Source: Leifsonia aquatica H1aii (GTDB taxonomy: Bacteria; Actinomycetota; Actinomycetes; Actinomycetales; Microbacteriaceae). From it: 64,000 nucleotides of DNA. Under the pieces are notes generated by a model. It worked only from the letters and a program-made list of their open reading frames with translations. It ran no database searches and was not told the DNA's origin. Positions 33,635-42,981 of this stretch are shown piece after piece. Position numbers and translations under genes: made by a program. The stretch lies in NCBI RefSeq assembly GCF_000633535.1, contig NZ_AYMR01000020.1, positions 1 through 64,000 on the forward strand. The letters are read 5' to 3'. Every line of letters starts with the position of its first letter. Position 1 is the first letter of the stretch.

Positions 33635-34036
33635 CTAGGTCAGCCAGCAGGTGTTAATCAAACCTGTGTTGCTCTGCGAGATGGTGCGGATGGTCTCGGT
33701 GTGCTGGGTCACCCGGGCATCCGTGCCGGGGAAGCTGACGATGCGCCAGCCGACGATCGCGAAGTCCTCGTTGAGTGCCTGGATGGCGCACGTCACCGGC
33801 GTGTTCTTCGGTGCGTTGATCGTGAAGCTGATGTCGACGTGGTGCGCGTCGGTGATCGTGTAGGCCGTGTCCGTCGCCTCCAGGTCGGCCTGGTTGTTGT
33901 CCCAGCCCGCCCAGAATACCCACGCGACGACGACCGCGAGCACGGCGACCCCGCCGCCGATGAGGAACCATCGGTCCCGGCGCTTGCGCTGGGGCGTCCG
34001 CCCGTAGCGGCGATCGATGGTCTGCGTCACGGCCAT
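33635..34036 (-). CDS. DUF4307 domain-containing membrane protein
   Basis: A protein of about 133 aa with the DUF4307 features: DRRYGRTPQRKRRDRW, then one helix (VAVLAVVVAWVFWAGW), then an extracytoplasmic beta domain with ITDAHHVDISFTINAPKNTP, VTCAIQALNEDFAIVGW and a terminal cysteine (NTCWLT). ATG 34036 is preferred; an in-frame TTG at 34102 is also possible. Function unknown; it typically neighbours greA in actinobacteria. Confidence 0.85.
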   Translation of the reverse strand: MAVTQTIDRRYGRTPQRKRRDRWFLIGGGVAVLAVVVAWVFWAGWDNNQADLEATDTAYTITDAHHVDISFTINAPKNTPVTCAIQALNEDFAIVGWRIVSFPGTDARVTQHTETIRTISQSNTGLINTCWLT

Positions 34037-34164
34037 GCTCGCCGGTTCCGCCTCTCGGTCCACGTTCAGGCCCACCGTCGGGGCGGCGGTAGGCTGAGTC
34101 AAGACTAGGAGATGAAGCTGAGAATCGCGGCTTCCTCCCGAGTGAGAGAAGAGACTCCCGAACG

Positions 34165-34443
34165 ATGATCGCCGACGCCTTCCTGCGCGCTTCCGTCTGG
34201 CTGGCCGTGACGCCGACTCCGACCCCGTCCGGCGGTCCGGACGCGGATCAGGTCACTCCCGGCGTCGTCGGGTTCGTGGTCACGTTCCTGGTCGCTGTGG
34301 CGGCCGTGCTGCTGGTTCTCGACATGGTCCGCCGGATCCGCCGGGTGCGCTATCGCGCCGAGATCGCGGCCAAGCTCGATGCAGAGCAGGCCGCCGACGG
34401 CTCGGTCCCCTCGGACGACACGACCTCCACCGACGGTCGCTGA
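34165..34443 (+). CDS. Small membrane protein, actinobacterial hypothetical
   Basis: A 92-aa protein with a Pro/Thr-rich N-terminus (TPTPTPSGGP), one helix (VVGFVVTFLVAVAAVLLVLD), a basic RRIRRVRYRAE segment and an acidic tail. Its position divergent from DUF4307-greA matches a conserved small gene seen beside this locus in relatives. Function unknown. Confidence 0.7.
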   Translation: MIADAFLRASVWLAVTPTPTPSGGPDADQVTPGVVGFVVTFLVAVAAVLLVLDMVRRIRRVRYRAEIAAKLDAEQAADGSVPSDDTTSTDGR

Positions 34444-34464
34444 ACCGCTCGTACCCACGACGCA

Positions 34465-34523
34465 CGCATTCGTGCCGAATGCGGTCTTCGACGCTCGGTA
34501 TCACCGCATTCGGCACGAATGCG
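34465..34523. terminator. Bidirectional hairpin with internally palindromic arms
   Basis: Perfect 21-bp inverted repeat (34465-34485 with 34503-34523) and a 17-nt loop, between the stops of two convergent genes. Each arm contains TTCGTGCCGAATG or its complement, itself nearly palindromic. The same 13-mer is used at 49861-49911. Confidence 0.8.
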
Positions 34524-34530
34524 CGGCGGC

Positions 34531-35349
34531 TCAGCCTGCGTTGTAGGCGGGGTGCAGTGCGATGATCAGCGTCGCCGTCCAGTGGCAGAGGAACGCCAGC
34601 ACGGTCAGCGTGTGGAAGATCTCGTGGAAGCCGAACCGGCCCGGGAACGGGTTCGGCCGCTTCACGCCGTAGATCACGGCGCCGATCGTGTAGAACACGC
34701 CGCCGATGAGGACCAGCACCATCATCGCGACGTTGGCGTTCACCAGGTCGACGATGTACATCATCGCCGCCCAGCCCAGCAGCAGGTAGATCGGCACGTA
34801 CAGCCACCGCGGCGCATTGATCCAGAACACCCGGAAGCCGATCCCGAGCAGCGCGCCGCCCCACACGAAGCTGAGCAGCAGGATGCCCTTCGACGGGGGG
34901 AGGGCGAGCACCGCGAGCGGCGTGTAGGTGCCGGCGATCAGCAGGAAGATGTTCGCGTGGTCGATGCGTTTCAGGACGACCTTGGTGCGCGGCTTCCAAT
35001 TGAAGCGGTGGTACAGCGCCGAGTTGCCGAAGAGCAGCATCGACGTGAGCACGAAGACGGCCGACGCCCACTTGGCCGGCGCGCCCTGCGCGAGGCAGAT
35101 GAGCACGATGCCCGCGGCGATGGTGAAGGGGAACGTGCCCGCGTGGATCCAGCCGCGCCAGGTCGGCTTGATCTCGGCGATGTTCGCGGGGGAGGCGTCG
35201 AGCAGCGGGATGTTCGGCAGGTCGCGTCCCCGCTCGCGGGCGGTCGCGTCGTCGGCTTGGACGGCCGCATCCGACGGCTCGAGCGACGAAGCGGGCTCGC
35301 GCAGGAGCTCCGAGACGTCCTCGGGCTCATGACGGTTGCGGGGCGACAT
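34531..35349 (-). CDS. Hemolysin III (PAQR) family membrane protein
   Basis: A 272-aa seven-helix membrane protein of the HlyIII/PAQR family. Conserved metal-site residues are visible in SALYHRFNW, RIDHANIFLLIAGTYTP and FHEIFHTLTVLAFLCHW. The ~65-residue polar N-terminus is longer than the core family and contains DLPNIPLLDASPANIAEIKP. Probably a membrane hydrolase or homeostasis protein rather than a toxin. Divergent from uppS. Confidence 0.88.
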   Translation of the reverse strand: MSPRNRHEPEDVSELLREPASSLEPSDAAVQADDATARERGRDLPNIPLLDASPANIAEIKPTWRGWIHAGTFPFTIAAGIVLICLAQGAPAKWASAVFVLTSMLLFGNSALYHRFNWKPRTKVVLKRIDHANIFLLIAGTYTPLAVLALPPSKGILLLSFVWGGALLGIGFRVFWINAPRWLYVPIYLLLGWAAMMYIVDLVNANVAMMVLVLIGGVFYTIGAVIYGVKRPNPFPGRFGFHEIFHTLTVLAFLCHWTATLIIALHPAYNAG

Positions 35350-35421
35350 GGCCCAAGCGTAGGGGAAGCGGGTGGCGGGATGCTGAGAGCCGGACACGGA
35401 ACGGAGCGCTAACGTATCCCC

Positions 35422-36216
35422 GTGAGCAAACGCAGCAGCGCCCCGGGGGCCGGGCTGCTCTACGGGCTCTACCAGAAGCGGCTGCGCCGCGAGCTGGCGG
35501 GACTGGGTGAGCAGGCCCTGCCGAAGCACGTCGCGATGATCATCGACGGCAACCGGCGGTGGGCGCGTCTGGCCGGTCTGACCACGGTGGCCCACGGGCA
35601 TCGGGCGGGCGCGGCGAAGATGCGCGAGTTCCTGGAGTGGTGCGACGACCTCGGCGTCTCGGTCGCCACCCTGTACCTGCTCTCCAGCGACAACCTCACC
35701 AACCGCGAGAGCACCGAGCTCTCCGACCTGATCGAGATCATCGCCGAGCTGGCGGACGACCTCTCCCGCTACCGCGATTGGCGCGTGCAGCACGTCGGGT
35801 CGACGTCCGGACTCCCGGAACCGCTGGTGGCGGCGCTGGCCGGCGCCGAGCAGCGCACCGCCGACCACGCCGGGATGCACATCAACCTCGCGGTCGGCTA
35901 CGGCGGGCGCAAGGAGATCACGGACGCGATGCGCAGCATCGTCGCCGCCCACCACGCCGAGGGCGGCAGCCTCGAGACCCTCGCCGACCTCCTCACGCCC
36001 GACCTGATCGGCGAGCACCTCTACACCGGCGGCCAGCCGGATCCGGACCTCGTCATCCGCACCTCGGGGGAGCAGCGGCTGAGCGACTTCATGCTCTGGC
36101 AGAGCGCGCACTCGGAGTTCTACTTCGTGGAGGCGCTCGGGCCCGACCTGCGCGAGGTCGACTTCCTGCGCGCGGTGCGCGACTACTCCCGCCGCCAGCG
36201 GCGGTTCGGCGGCTGA
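35422..36216 (+). CDS. uppS: Isoprenyl (undecaprenyl diphosphate) synthase, cis-prenyltransferase
   Basis: A 264-aa cis-prenyltransferase condensing IPP units onto an allylic diphosphate, providing the lipid carrier for cell-wall synthesis. The catalytic Asp is D42 in MIIDGNRRWAR; later motifs are GHRAGAAKMREFLEW, LYLLSSDNLTNR, NLAVGYGGRKEI and PDPDLVIRTSGEQRLSDFM, then LWQSAHSEFYFVE. GTG 35422 has TAACGT 6 nt upstream, a leaderless arrangement. It may make a short or long chain; a second paralogue is common in actinobacteria. Confidence 0.92.
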   Translation: MSKRSSAPGAGLLYGLYQKRLRRELAGLGEQALPKHVAMIIDGNRRWARLAGLTTVAHGHRAGAAKMREFLEWCDDLGVSVATLYLLSSDNLTNRESTELSDLIEIIAELADDLSRYRDWRVQHVGSTSGLPEPLVAALAGAEQRTADHAGMHINLAVGYGGRKEITDAMRSIVAAHHAEGGSLETLADLLTPDLIGEHLYTGGQPDPDLVIRTSGEQRLSDFMLWQSAHSEFYFVEALGPDLREVDFLRAVRDYSRRQRRFGG

Positions 36217-36227
36217 GCCTCCGTCGC

Positions 36228-36320
36228 TAGCGGAGGAGGTCCGCGCCTCCGAGGCGAGGATCCCTTCCGTTCACCGCCGACACGCCGTGTGCGGCGGCAG
36301 AACTCCTCCGTTGCCGCCAG
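36228..36320. repeat. GGAGGA/TCCTCC intergenic repeat, copy 1
   Basis: AGCGGAGGAGGTCC, a middle GGATCCCTTCCGTT, the block GACACGCCGTGTGCGGCGG, and a final CTCCTCCGTTGCCGCC. The order of blocks resembles copies near 54.8, 57.1 and 58.4 kb. Confidence 0.55.
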
Positions 36321-36339
36321 AATCGTACGGGAGGTTCGG

Positions 36340-37455
36340 ATGACGTCAGTCGAAGAGTTCGCACGCGGGTTCGGCGAGGAGCCGGGATACCTGGACTACG
36401 GCCGGGTGGGACCGATCTCGGCCACGGTCCGCGCCGAGGCGACGGCCCAGTACGAGATCCTGGCGCGGGCGCGCTACGGGACCGTCGACCGGCTGCAGGG
36501 CGAGGACGCCCGGGTGCGCGCGGCCGTCTCCGCGCTCACCGGCTTCCCGGCCGACCAGGTCGCGTTCCAGCCCAACGCCTCCATCGGCCTCATGCACGCC
36601 GCCTTCGGCCTCACCGGCGGGGAGGTGCTGCTGTCGCGGGCCGAGTTCCCCTCGGTCACCTACGCCGCCGTCCGTGCTGCGCAGGCGATGCGCGTGATCA
36701 CCCCGACCTGGCTGGAGACGGACCACGGGCGCGTGACGCCCGCGCAGATCCGCGACCAGATCACCCCGGCCACGGCGGCCGTGATGGTGAGCCTCGTCGA
36801 CTCGCGCACCGGCTACCTCGCCGACATCGACGGCATCCGCCAGGTCATCGGCGATCGGTTGCTGATCGTCGACGCCATCCAGGGCTTCGGCGTGGTCGAC
36901 GCGCCGTACGAGGTGGCCGACGTGGTGCTCGCCGGGGGTCAGAAGTGGGCGCGCGCGGGATGGGGGACCGGCTTCCTCGCGCTGAGCGACCGCGCGATCG
37001 ACCACCTCACCCCGGTCTTCAGCGGCTGGACCGGCACCGGCGAGGGTCTCACCTGGGACGAGGTCGTCGAGCCCGCGCACGGCGCCCGCGCCTTCTCGAT
37101 CTCCAATCCCGACTCCGTGGCGCAGGCGCGCTTCGCGGCCGCCCTCGAGGAGGTCGCGGCGACCGGCGTGGCCCAGGTGAACTCCGCCATGGCGGACGGT
37201 GTGGAGCGCGTGATCGACCTCGCCGACGAGTTCGCCCTGCCGGTGACCTCGCCGCGCAATCCGGCCGAGCGCGCCGGCATGGTCGTAGTGGAGCCGCCGG
37301 AGAACCTGACCGCGCTCAGCGCGTCCTTGTTCAACCACGGCGTGAGCGCGTCGGTGCGGCAGACGTCGGTGCGGTTCAGCGTCCACGCGGGGACCACGGA
37401 GGAGACGCTCGACATGCTGCGCGCGGCGTTCACCTCCTACGCGTCCGCGATCTGA
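36340..37455 (+). CDS. Aminotransferase class V-fold PLP enzyme
   Basis: A 371-aa fold-type I enzyme. The PLP lysine is K202 in GGQKWARAGWG; D178 and Q181 (LIVDAIQGF) stack and hydrogen-bond the cofactor; SVDSRTG-type S/T binding is seen as SLVDSRTGYL. Related to cysteine desulfurase/kynureninase-like and isopenicillin-epimerase-like proteins, so the reaction cannot be set. GGGAGG precedes the ATG. Stands alone between uppS and phoH. Confidence 0.82.
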   Translation: MTSVEEFARGFGEEPGYLDYGRVGPISATVRAEATAQYEILARARYGTVDRLQGEDARVRAAVSALTGFPADQVAFQPNASIGLMHAAFGLTGGEVLLSRAEFPSVTYAAVRAAQAMRVITPTWLETDHGRVTPAQIRDQITPATAAVMVSLVDSRTGYLADIDGIRQVIGDRLLIVDAIQGFGVVDAPYEVADVVLAGGQKWARAGWGTGFLALSDRAIDHLTPVFSGWTGTGEGLTWDEVVEPAHGARAFSISNPDSVAQARFAAALEEVAATGVAQVNSAMADGVERVIDLADEFALPVTSPRNPAERAGMVVVEPPENLTALSASLFNHGVSASVRQTSVRFSVHAGTTEETLDMLRAAFTSYASAI

Positions 37456-37698
37456 CGCCGGGCCCGCGTCGGCGCGCCCGCTCCGGGCCGGCGGCGCTGT
37501 CCAGCCTCCACAACTGGGGGCGATTGTTCACCTGATGGAAACGCGACACGCGGGTCCCGGGGGCGTCCGTGTCGGAGGTGCGGCGTAGTTTCGTGGCATC
37601 GGGCATGGCGCCCGGTCGAGACGGCCACATAAGTTCGTTTCGGAACCCAGCGGCCGACTCGCCAAGTTGATCCGCAGGTCCCCGCGGGGGCCGGCGGG
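37456..37698. other. 243-bp leader region of the PIN-PhoH gene
   Basis: No gene is seen. GTTCACCTGAT at 37526-37536 resembles one unit of an actinobacterial PHO box, apt for a phosphate-starvation gene family, but no clear second unit follows. A GC-rich, potentially structured stretch precedes the start. No known riboswitch consensus was recognised. Confidence 0.35.
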
Positions 37699-39054
37699 GT
37701 GGGAGTGGTCGTGGCTGAATCAAAGACCCGGCAGTTCGAGGCGGCACCCGACGGAACGAAGCAGGCCGAGCGCACGTATGTGCTCGACACCTCCGTCCTC
37801 CTGTCGGATCCCCAAGCGATCCACCGGTTCGCGGAGCATTCCGTCGTCATCCCGGTGATCGTCGTCAGCGAACTGGAGGGCAAGCGGAACGACCCGGAGA
37901 TCGGGTACTTCGCGAGGCAGGCGCTGCGCAACCTGGACGACCTTCGGGTCGAGCACGAGCGGCTCGACTTCCCGATCCCGATCGGGGACGGCGGGTCGCT
38001 GCGGGTGGAACTGAACCACTCCAACATGGGGGTGCTCCCGAGCGGACTGCAACTCGGCGACAACGACTCCCGCATCCTTGCGGTCGCACTCAACCTCGCC
38101 AACGACGGGCTCGACGTGACGGTCGTCTCCAAAGACCTCCCGCTGCGCGTGAAGGCCGCCTCGATCGGTCTGGCCGCCGAGGAGTACCGGCACGAGCAGG
38201 TGGTCGACTCCGGCTGGACGGGTCTGTCCGAGATCACCCTGGGCAGCGACCAGATGAGCGACCTGTACGAGAACGAGTGGATGACTACGCCGCTCGCCGA
38301 CACCCTCCCCGTCAACACCGGGCTCGTCATCCACTCGGACCGCGGCTCGGCGCTCGGCCGGGTCGTCTCCCCGGGCGAGGTGAAGCTGGTCCGCGGCGAT
38401 CGCGACGTCTTCGGCCTGCACGGGCGCTCGGCGGAGCAGCGCCTGGCCATCGATCTGCTGCTCGACCCCGAGGTCGGCATCCTGTCGCTCGGCGGTCGTG
38501 CCGGGACCGGCAAGTCCGCGCTCGCCCTGTGCGCGGGCCTCGAGGCGGTGCTCGAACGGCAGCAGCACAAGAAGATCATGGTGTTCCGGCCGCTCTACGC
38601 GGTGGGCGGGCAGGAGCTGGGCTACCTCCCGGGCGACCAGGGCGAGAAGATGAACCCGTGGGGCCAGGCGGTCTTCGACACGCTCGGCGCGCTGGTGTCG
38701 CAGAACGTCCTCGACGAGGTGCTCGACCGGGGCATCCTGGAGGTGCTGCCGCTCACGCACATCCGCGGCCGTTCCCTGCACGACGCCTTCGTGATCGTCG
38801 ACGAGGCGCAGTCGCTGGAGCGCAACGTGCTGCTCACGGTGCTGAGCCGGGTCGGTCAGAACTCCCGAGTGGTCCTCACGCACGACGTCGCCCAGCGCGA
38901 CAACCTGCGGGTCGGCCGGCACGACGGCGTCGCCTCCGTGATCGAGACGCTGAAGGGTCATCCGCTCTTCGCCCACGTCACCCTCACCCGCTCCGAGCGG
39001 TCGGCCATCGCGGCTCTCGTGACCGAGATGCTGGAGGCCAACGAGCTCGCCTGA
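37699..39054 (+). CDS. PIN domain-PhoH fusion protein (PhoH2 type)
   Basis: A 451-aa two-domain protein. An N-terminal PIN nuclease (about 25-155) has acidic residues D30 (YVLDTSVLL), E58 and a GDNDSRILA block. The C-terminal PhoH ATPase carries Walker [12 protein letters not shown], Walker [12 protein letters not shown] and the arginine-rich end motif. PhoH2 proteins are ATP-driven RNA helicase/RNases. Several GTG codons cluster at the start (37699, 37705, 37711), so the exact N-terminus is open. Confidence 0.9.
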   Translation: MGVVVAESKTRQFEAAPDGTKQAERTYVLDTSVLLSDPQAIHRFAEHSVVIPVIVVSELEGKRNDPEIGYFARQALRNLDDLRVEHERLDFPIPIGDGGSLRVELNHSNMGVLPSGLQLGDNDSRILAVALNLANDGLDVTVVSKDLPLRVKAASIGLAAEEYRHEQVVDSGWTGLSEITLGSDQMSDLYENEWMTTPLADTLPVNTGLVIHSDRGSALGRVVSPGEVKLVRGDRDVFGLHGRSAEQRLAIDLLLDPEVGILSLGGRAGTGKSALALCAGLEAVLERQQHKKIMVFRPLYAVGGQELGYLPGDQGEKMNPWGQAVFDTLGALVSQNVLDEVLDRGILEVLPLTHIRGRSLHDAFVIVDEAQSLERNVLLTVLSRVGQNSRVVLTHDVAQRDNLRVGRHDGVASVIETLKGHPLFAHVTLTRSERSAIAALVTEMLEANELA

Positions 39055-39157
39055 CCGGGCGTCGCACTCGGCGCAGCGCGAGGTGTGGACGGAGGGGCCA
39101 GTGCACCGGTTCCCGCCGCCCGCTCCTGTCGCCGCGCTCGCCTCCTAGCGTGGAGGC

Positions 39158-39829
39158 ATGGGGGAGCACATCGGGATCCGGATCCTGATCGCGGTCGGGC
39201 TGGCCTCCGCGCTCGTTGCGGTGCGGGGCGCCGGCCCGGCCGTGCTCGCCGGCCTGTACGTCGCGGCGGTGACCGTGCCGCTCTCGGTCGCGGATGCCCG
39301 CACGCACCGGCTGCCGAACGCGCTCGTGCTGCCGGGATACCTGTTCGCGACGGTGGGACTCGCGTGGGAGGCGCTGGGCCGGGGGTCTCCGAGCTTGCTC
39401 GGGGGGCCGGCAGGAGCGCTCTCTGGGCCGTCGTCCTCCGGGCGGCCGTGGCCGGGCCCGGGGGACGTGGGGTGGAGCCCGGGGTGGCCGGCTGGGTGGG
39501 AGTCGATCGTCGTCCCCATCGGCGGGAGCGGGCTCGTGGTGGCTGGGCTCCTGCTGCTGTCCTGCTGCGGTGGTCTCGGAATGGGGGATGTGAAGCTCGG
39601 CGGCCTGCTCGCACTCGCCCTGGCCGGAGCGGCGAGCGGTCCGTCCGTGTGGACGCTGGTGTGGCTGGGGGCGGCATTCGGCGCCGTCGCGTTGCACGCG
39701 ACGATCGAGGTGGCGACGACGCGCGCTGGAGGGGGCGGCGCGCGAGCCGTGCCGGGTGGACACCTGCGGCAGGTGGCGTTCGGACCGGCGCTGCTGGGGG
39801 CCTTCTGGGTGGTGGTGCTCGTGGCGTGA
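39158..39829 (+). CDS. A24 family prepilin peptidase
   Basis: A 223-aa polytopic aspartyl protease. Catalytic aspartates are D46 in VADARTHRLPN and D144 in GLGMGDVKLGG. It lacks the N-terminal methyltransferase domain, as in short actinobacterial forms. A low-complexity Gly/Pro/Ser loop (about 76-115) separates helices. It would cleave type IV pilin-like leaders of Flp/Tad or com systems; none is in the window. TAGCGT lies 6 nt before the ATG. Confidence 0.85.
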   Translation: MGEHIGIRILIAVGLASALVAVRGAGPAVLAGLYVAAVTVPLSVADARTHRLPNALVLPGYLFATVGLAWEALGRGSPSLLGGPAGALSGPSSSGRPWPGPGDVGWSPGWPAGWESIVVPIGGSGLVVAGLLLLSCCGGLGMGDVKLGGLLALALAGAASGPSVWTLVWLGAAFGAVALHATIEVATTRAGGGGARAVPGGHLRQVAFGPALLGAFWVVVLVA

Positions 39830-39849
39830 GAGCACCAGGAACACGCAAC

Positions 39850-39902
39850 AGGGGTCGCAGATCGTCGTTATCGCTGTGGCGAAGCGACGATGTGCGACCC
39901 CT
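39850..39902. terminator. Bidirectional hairpin between prepilin peptidase and fumC
   Basis: AGGGGTCGCAGATCGTCG at 39850-39867 pairs with 39885-39902 with one mismatch; 17-nt loop. It lies between convergent stops. Confidence 0.75.
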
Positions 39903-39932
39903 ATGGCAGGAAGCAGGCGTGGAAGAGGCGGG

Positions 39933-41339
39933 TCAGCCCGGGTGGGTCATGCTCAGCACGTCGAGGGACGCGTCGAGCTGCTCCAGGGTGACCTCGCCGC
40001 GCTCGACGAAGCCGAGGTCGATGACGGCCTCGCGGACGGTCATGCCCTGTGCGACCGAGTGCTTGGCGACCTTGGCGGCGGCCTCGTAGCCGATCACACG
40101 GTTCAGCGGGGTCACGATCGACGGGCTGGACTCGGCGAAGGCGCGGGCGCGATCGAGGTTCGCCTCGAGGCCGGCGACGGTCTTGTCCGCGAGCACGCGG
40201 CTGGCCTGGGTGAGCAGGCGGATCGACTCCAGCAGCGCCGTGCCCATCACCGGGATGGCGACGTTGAGCTCGAACAGGCCCGAGGCGCCGCTCCACGCGA
40301 TGGTGGCGTCGTTGCCGACGACCCGGCTGGCGACCATGAGCACGGCCTCCGGGATGACCGGGTTGACCTTGCCCGGCATGATCGACGATCCCGGCTGCAG
40401 GTCCGGGATGTGGAGCTCGCCGAGACCGGTGTTCGGGCCCGAGCCCATCCAGCGCAGGTCGTTGCAGATCTTCGTCAGGCTGACGGCGATGGTGCGCAGG
40501 GCGCCGGAGGCCTCCACCAGTGCGTCGCGGTTGGCCTGCGCCTCGAAGTGGTTGCGCGCCTCGGTGATCGGCAGCTCCGTCTCGGCGGTCAGCAGCTCGA
40601 TGACCAGCTGCGGGAAGCCGAGCGGGGTGTTGATGCCGGTGCCGACGGCGGTGCCGCCGAGCGGGACCTCCGCGACGCGGGTCAGCGACGACTGGACGCG
40701 CTCGATGCCGTAGCGGACCTGTGCGGCGTAGCCGCCGAACTCCTGGCCCAGGGTCACCGGGGTGGCGTCCATGAGGTGCGTGCGGCCCGACTTCACGGCG
40801 GTGGCCCACAGCTCGGCCTTCTCCTCCAGGGCCACCGCGAGGTGGTCGAGGGCGGGGATGAGGTCGTCGATCAGCGCGCCGGTCACGGCGATGTGCACGG
40901 AGGTCGGGAAGACGTCGTTCGACGACTGCGACGCGTTCACGTGGTCGTTCGGGTGCACCGGCTTGCCGAGGCGGCGCGTCGCGAGCGTGGCGAGGACCTC
41001 GTTCATGTTCATGTTCGAGGACGTGCCGGATCCGGTCTGGTAGACGTCGATCGGGAACTCGCCGTCGTGCGCTCCGCTGACGACCTCGTCGGCGGAGGCG
41101 GCGATGGCGTCCGCGATGTCCTGATCCAGCACGCCGAGGCGGGCGTTGGCGAGCGCCGCCGACTTCTTGATGCGCGCCAGGGCGGCGATCTGGGTGGGCT
41201 CGAGCACGGAGCCCGAGATGGGGAAGTTCTCGACGGCCCTCTGCGTCTGAGCGCTGTAGAGCGCGGCCGCGGGAACGCGGACCTCGCCCATCGTGTCGTG
41301 CTCGATGCGGTACTCGGCGTCCGCCTGGGTGTCCACCAC
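39933..41339 (-). CDS. fumC: Class II fumarate hydratase
   Basis: A 468-aa fumarase of the aspartase/fumarase superfamily, interconverting fumarate and malate in the TCA cycle as a cytosolic tetramer. Motifs: [10 protein letters not shown] at 102-111, catalytic H188 in [10 protein letters not shown], and the signature [11 protein letters not shown] at 317-327 with the catalytic loop serine. Length normal. It follows the carbonic anhydrase by 37 bp and is last in the xseA-led minus-strand run. Confidence 0.95.
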   Translation of the reverse strand: MVDTQADAEYRIEHDTMGEVRVPAAALYSAQTQRAVENFPISGSVLEPTQIAALARIKKSAALANARLGVLDQDIADAIAASADEVVSGAHDGEFPIDVYQTGSGTSSNMNMNEVLATLATRRLGKPVHPNDHVNASQSSNDVFPTSVHIAVTGALIDDLIPALDHLAVALEEKAELWATAVKSGRTHLMDATPVTLGQEFGGYAAQVRYGIERVQSSLTRVAEVPLGGTAVGTGINTPLGFPQLVIELLTAETELPITEARNHFEAQANRDALVEASGALRTIAVSLTKICNDLRWMGSGPNTGLGELHIPDLQPGSSIMPGKVNPVIPEAVLMVASRVVGNDATIAWSGASGLFELNVAIPVMGTALLESIRLLTQASRVLADKTVAGLEANLDRARAFAESSPSIVTPLNRVIGYEAAAKVAKHSVAQGMTVREAVIDLGFVERGEVTLEQLDASLDVLSMTHPG

Positions 41340-41376
41340 GGTGTGTTCTTCCTTTCTGATGCCGACGACGCTGCGG

Positions 41377-42045
41377 TCAGCGCTCGGGCTGGTGTTCGGC
41401 GACCGGATCGGTCATGCCGACGACGACGTCGGGAACGACCCGACCTTGCTCAAGACGATAGTTGGCGCCGACGATGGCGAGCGTGTTCGCGGCCACGGCG
41501 GAGCTGATGATCTCCGAGCGGGCGAGCAGCTCGGCGACCGTGTCGCGCAGGTGCTCGCGACCCACCTCGGAGGGGTCGACGGTGCCCGGATCGATGGCCT
41601 CGTCGGGAGCCGTGCGGGTGACCCGGTGCACGGCGGGGACGATCGGGGCGATCAGGTTGGCTATGTGCGGCGGCAGCGGCTCTGCGTCCGCGGCCTGGGA
41701 GGCGATGGCCGAAGCCACCGCGCCGCAGGAGTCGTGGCCGAGCACCAGGATGAGCGGCACCTGGAGCACGGCGACGGCGTACTCCAGCGAGCCGATGACC
41801 GACTCGGACGCCACCTGACCGGCATTGCGGACGACGAACGCGTCGCCCAGGCCCATGTCGAAGATGATCTCGGCGGCGAGACGCGAGTCGGCGCAGCCGA
41901 AGATCGCGGCGACCGGCGCCTGACCGTTCGCGACCGAGTGGCGGCGCTCGACGTCCTGACGCGGGTGCTGCGGCGAACCGGAGATGAAACGCTCATTGCC
42001 CGCGAGCATGGCGTTCCAGATGCGTCCTGGACGGGTCGTGGGCAT
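41377..42045 (-). CDS. Beta-class carbonic anhydrase
   Basis: A 222-aa zinc enzyme hydrating CO2. Zinc ligands C51 (FGCADSR, with D53 and R55 as the catalytic dyad), H104 and C107 (GHDSCG) are all present. Bicarbonate supply could support the many carboxylases of such organisms. It abuts DUF4245 with no gap and precedes fumC, so it is probably part of one transcript. Confidence 0.93.
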   Translation of the reverse strand: MPTTRPGRIWNAMLAGNERFISGSPQHPRQDVERRHSVANGQAPVAAIFGCADSRLAAEIIFDMGLGDAFVVRNAGQVASESVIGSLEYAVAVLQVPLILVLGHDSCGAVASAIASQAADAEPLPPHIANLIAPIVPAVHRVTRTAPDEAIDPGTVDPSEVGREHLRDTVAELLARSEIISSAVAANTLAIVGANYRLEQGRVVPDVVVGMTDPVAEHQPER

Positions 42046-42702
42046 TCATTCGCCTTTCAGTGCGGTGATCTGCGACGCCAGCGACGACGCGACCGTGCGG
42101 AACTCGGCGTCGTCGGCGGTGCCGACCACGACGATGGAACTGTGGCCCGCGTTCGTGGTGAGCGCGTACTCGACGTTGCCGGCATCCGCGGCCGCCTTGC
42201 GGTTGTCGTAGACGTCCCAGCGCACGCCGTCGATGTCGCGTGTTCCGCCGATGCGGGACTTGGAGACCTGGTCGGCGACCCAGCTGTCGTTCGCGTCGAA
42301 GCCCTGGGTGATGCCGATGTACTCGCCCTTCGGCGTGATCAGGCCGATGTACCAGGAGTCGACGCCGTCGGCCGTCTTCGTCCGCAGCTCAGCGCTGTTG
42401 GACTTCCAGCTCGACGGGAGTTTCGGCACCAGCAGCGGGTCGGCCTGACTGCCCTGCGCCTCCTGCGCCACCGACGCGTAGTCGACCGGGGGCTGGGTGG
42501 CCGTGGGGTTGCCGCGCGGAACGATCAGGACGATCACGATCACGAGCGCGACGGTCGCGATCAACGAGTAGACGAGGTTGTTGATCGTCTGCCGGTTGCG
42601 GTGGTTCGCCGAGTTCTGCGCCTTGCGCGCGGCGGTCTCCTCGGGCGTCTCGGGACGGCCGAGCTCGGCGACGACCGCCGGGGGCTTCTCGCGGGGGCTC
42701 AT
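42046..42702 (-). CDS. DUF4245 domain-containing membrane protein
   Basis: A 218-aa protein with a charged N-terminus (1-45), one helix (LVYSLIATVALVIVIVLIV) and an extracytoplasmic DUF4245 domain (LPSSWKSNSAELR, YIGLITPKGEYIGITQG, DIDGVRWDVYDNR). Common next to xseB and fumC/glpX in actinobacteria; function unknown. Its start overlaps the xseB stop by 4 bp. Confidence 0.87.
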   Translation of the reverse strand: MSPREKPPAVVAELGRPETPEETAARKAQNSANHRNRQTINNLVYSLIATVALVIVIVLIVPRGNPTATQPPVDYASVAQEAQGSQADPLLVPKLPSSWKSNSAELRTKTADGVDSWYIGLITPKGEYIGITQGFDANDSWVADQVSKSRIGGTRDIDGVRWDVYDNRKAAADAGNVEYALTTNAGHSSIVVVGTADDAEFRTVASSLASQITALKGE

Positions 42703-42971
42703 TCGCTGTCAGCGGCTCCTGAACCGGTGGCAGCGCCGGCGCGCGCCGCATCGAGGCGGGCCTTCGCGCCGATCAGCCATTCCTCGCAGTGCCGGGCCAG
42801 GGCCTCGCCGCGCTCCCAGAGCGCGATCGACTCCTCGAGGGTCGCCGATCCCTGCTCGAGCTCGGTCACGACGCGCACCAGCTCGTCGCGCGCCTCTTCG
42901 TAACCGAGGTCGCTGAGGGGGTCCGCGCCGGGGGTCGACCCCGCGGCCGGGGTCGTCTGGGAAGTCGGCAT
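42699..42971 (-). CDS. xseB: Exodeoxyribonuclease VII small subunit
   Basis: A 90-aa small subunit of Exo VII. The helical hairpin EEARDELVRVVTELEQGSAT, then LEESIALWERGEALARHCEE, is diagnostic. Extra Ala/Gly/Pro-rich ends lie outside the core. The ATG at 42971 lies 10 bp after the xseA stop, so the holoenzyme subunits are co-expressed. Confidence 0.93.
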   Translation of the reverse strand: MPTSQTTPAAGSTPGADPLSDLGYEEARDELVRVVTELEQGSATLEESIALWERGEALARHCEEWLIGAKARLDAARAGAATGSGAADSE

Positions 42972-42981
42972 GGCACCCATT

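Noticed and set aside
37456-37698. Riboswitch upstream of the PIN-PhoH gene
   Set aside because: The region is long and GC-rich but I could match no known aptamer consensus.
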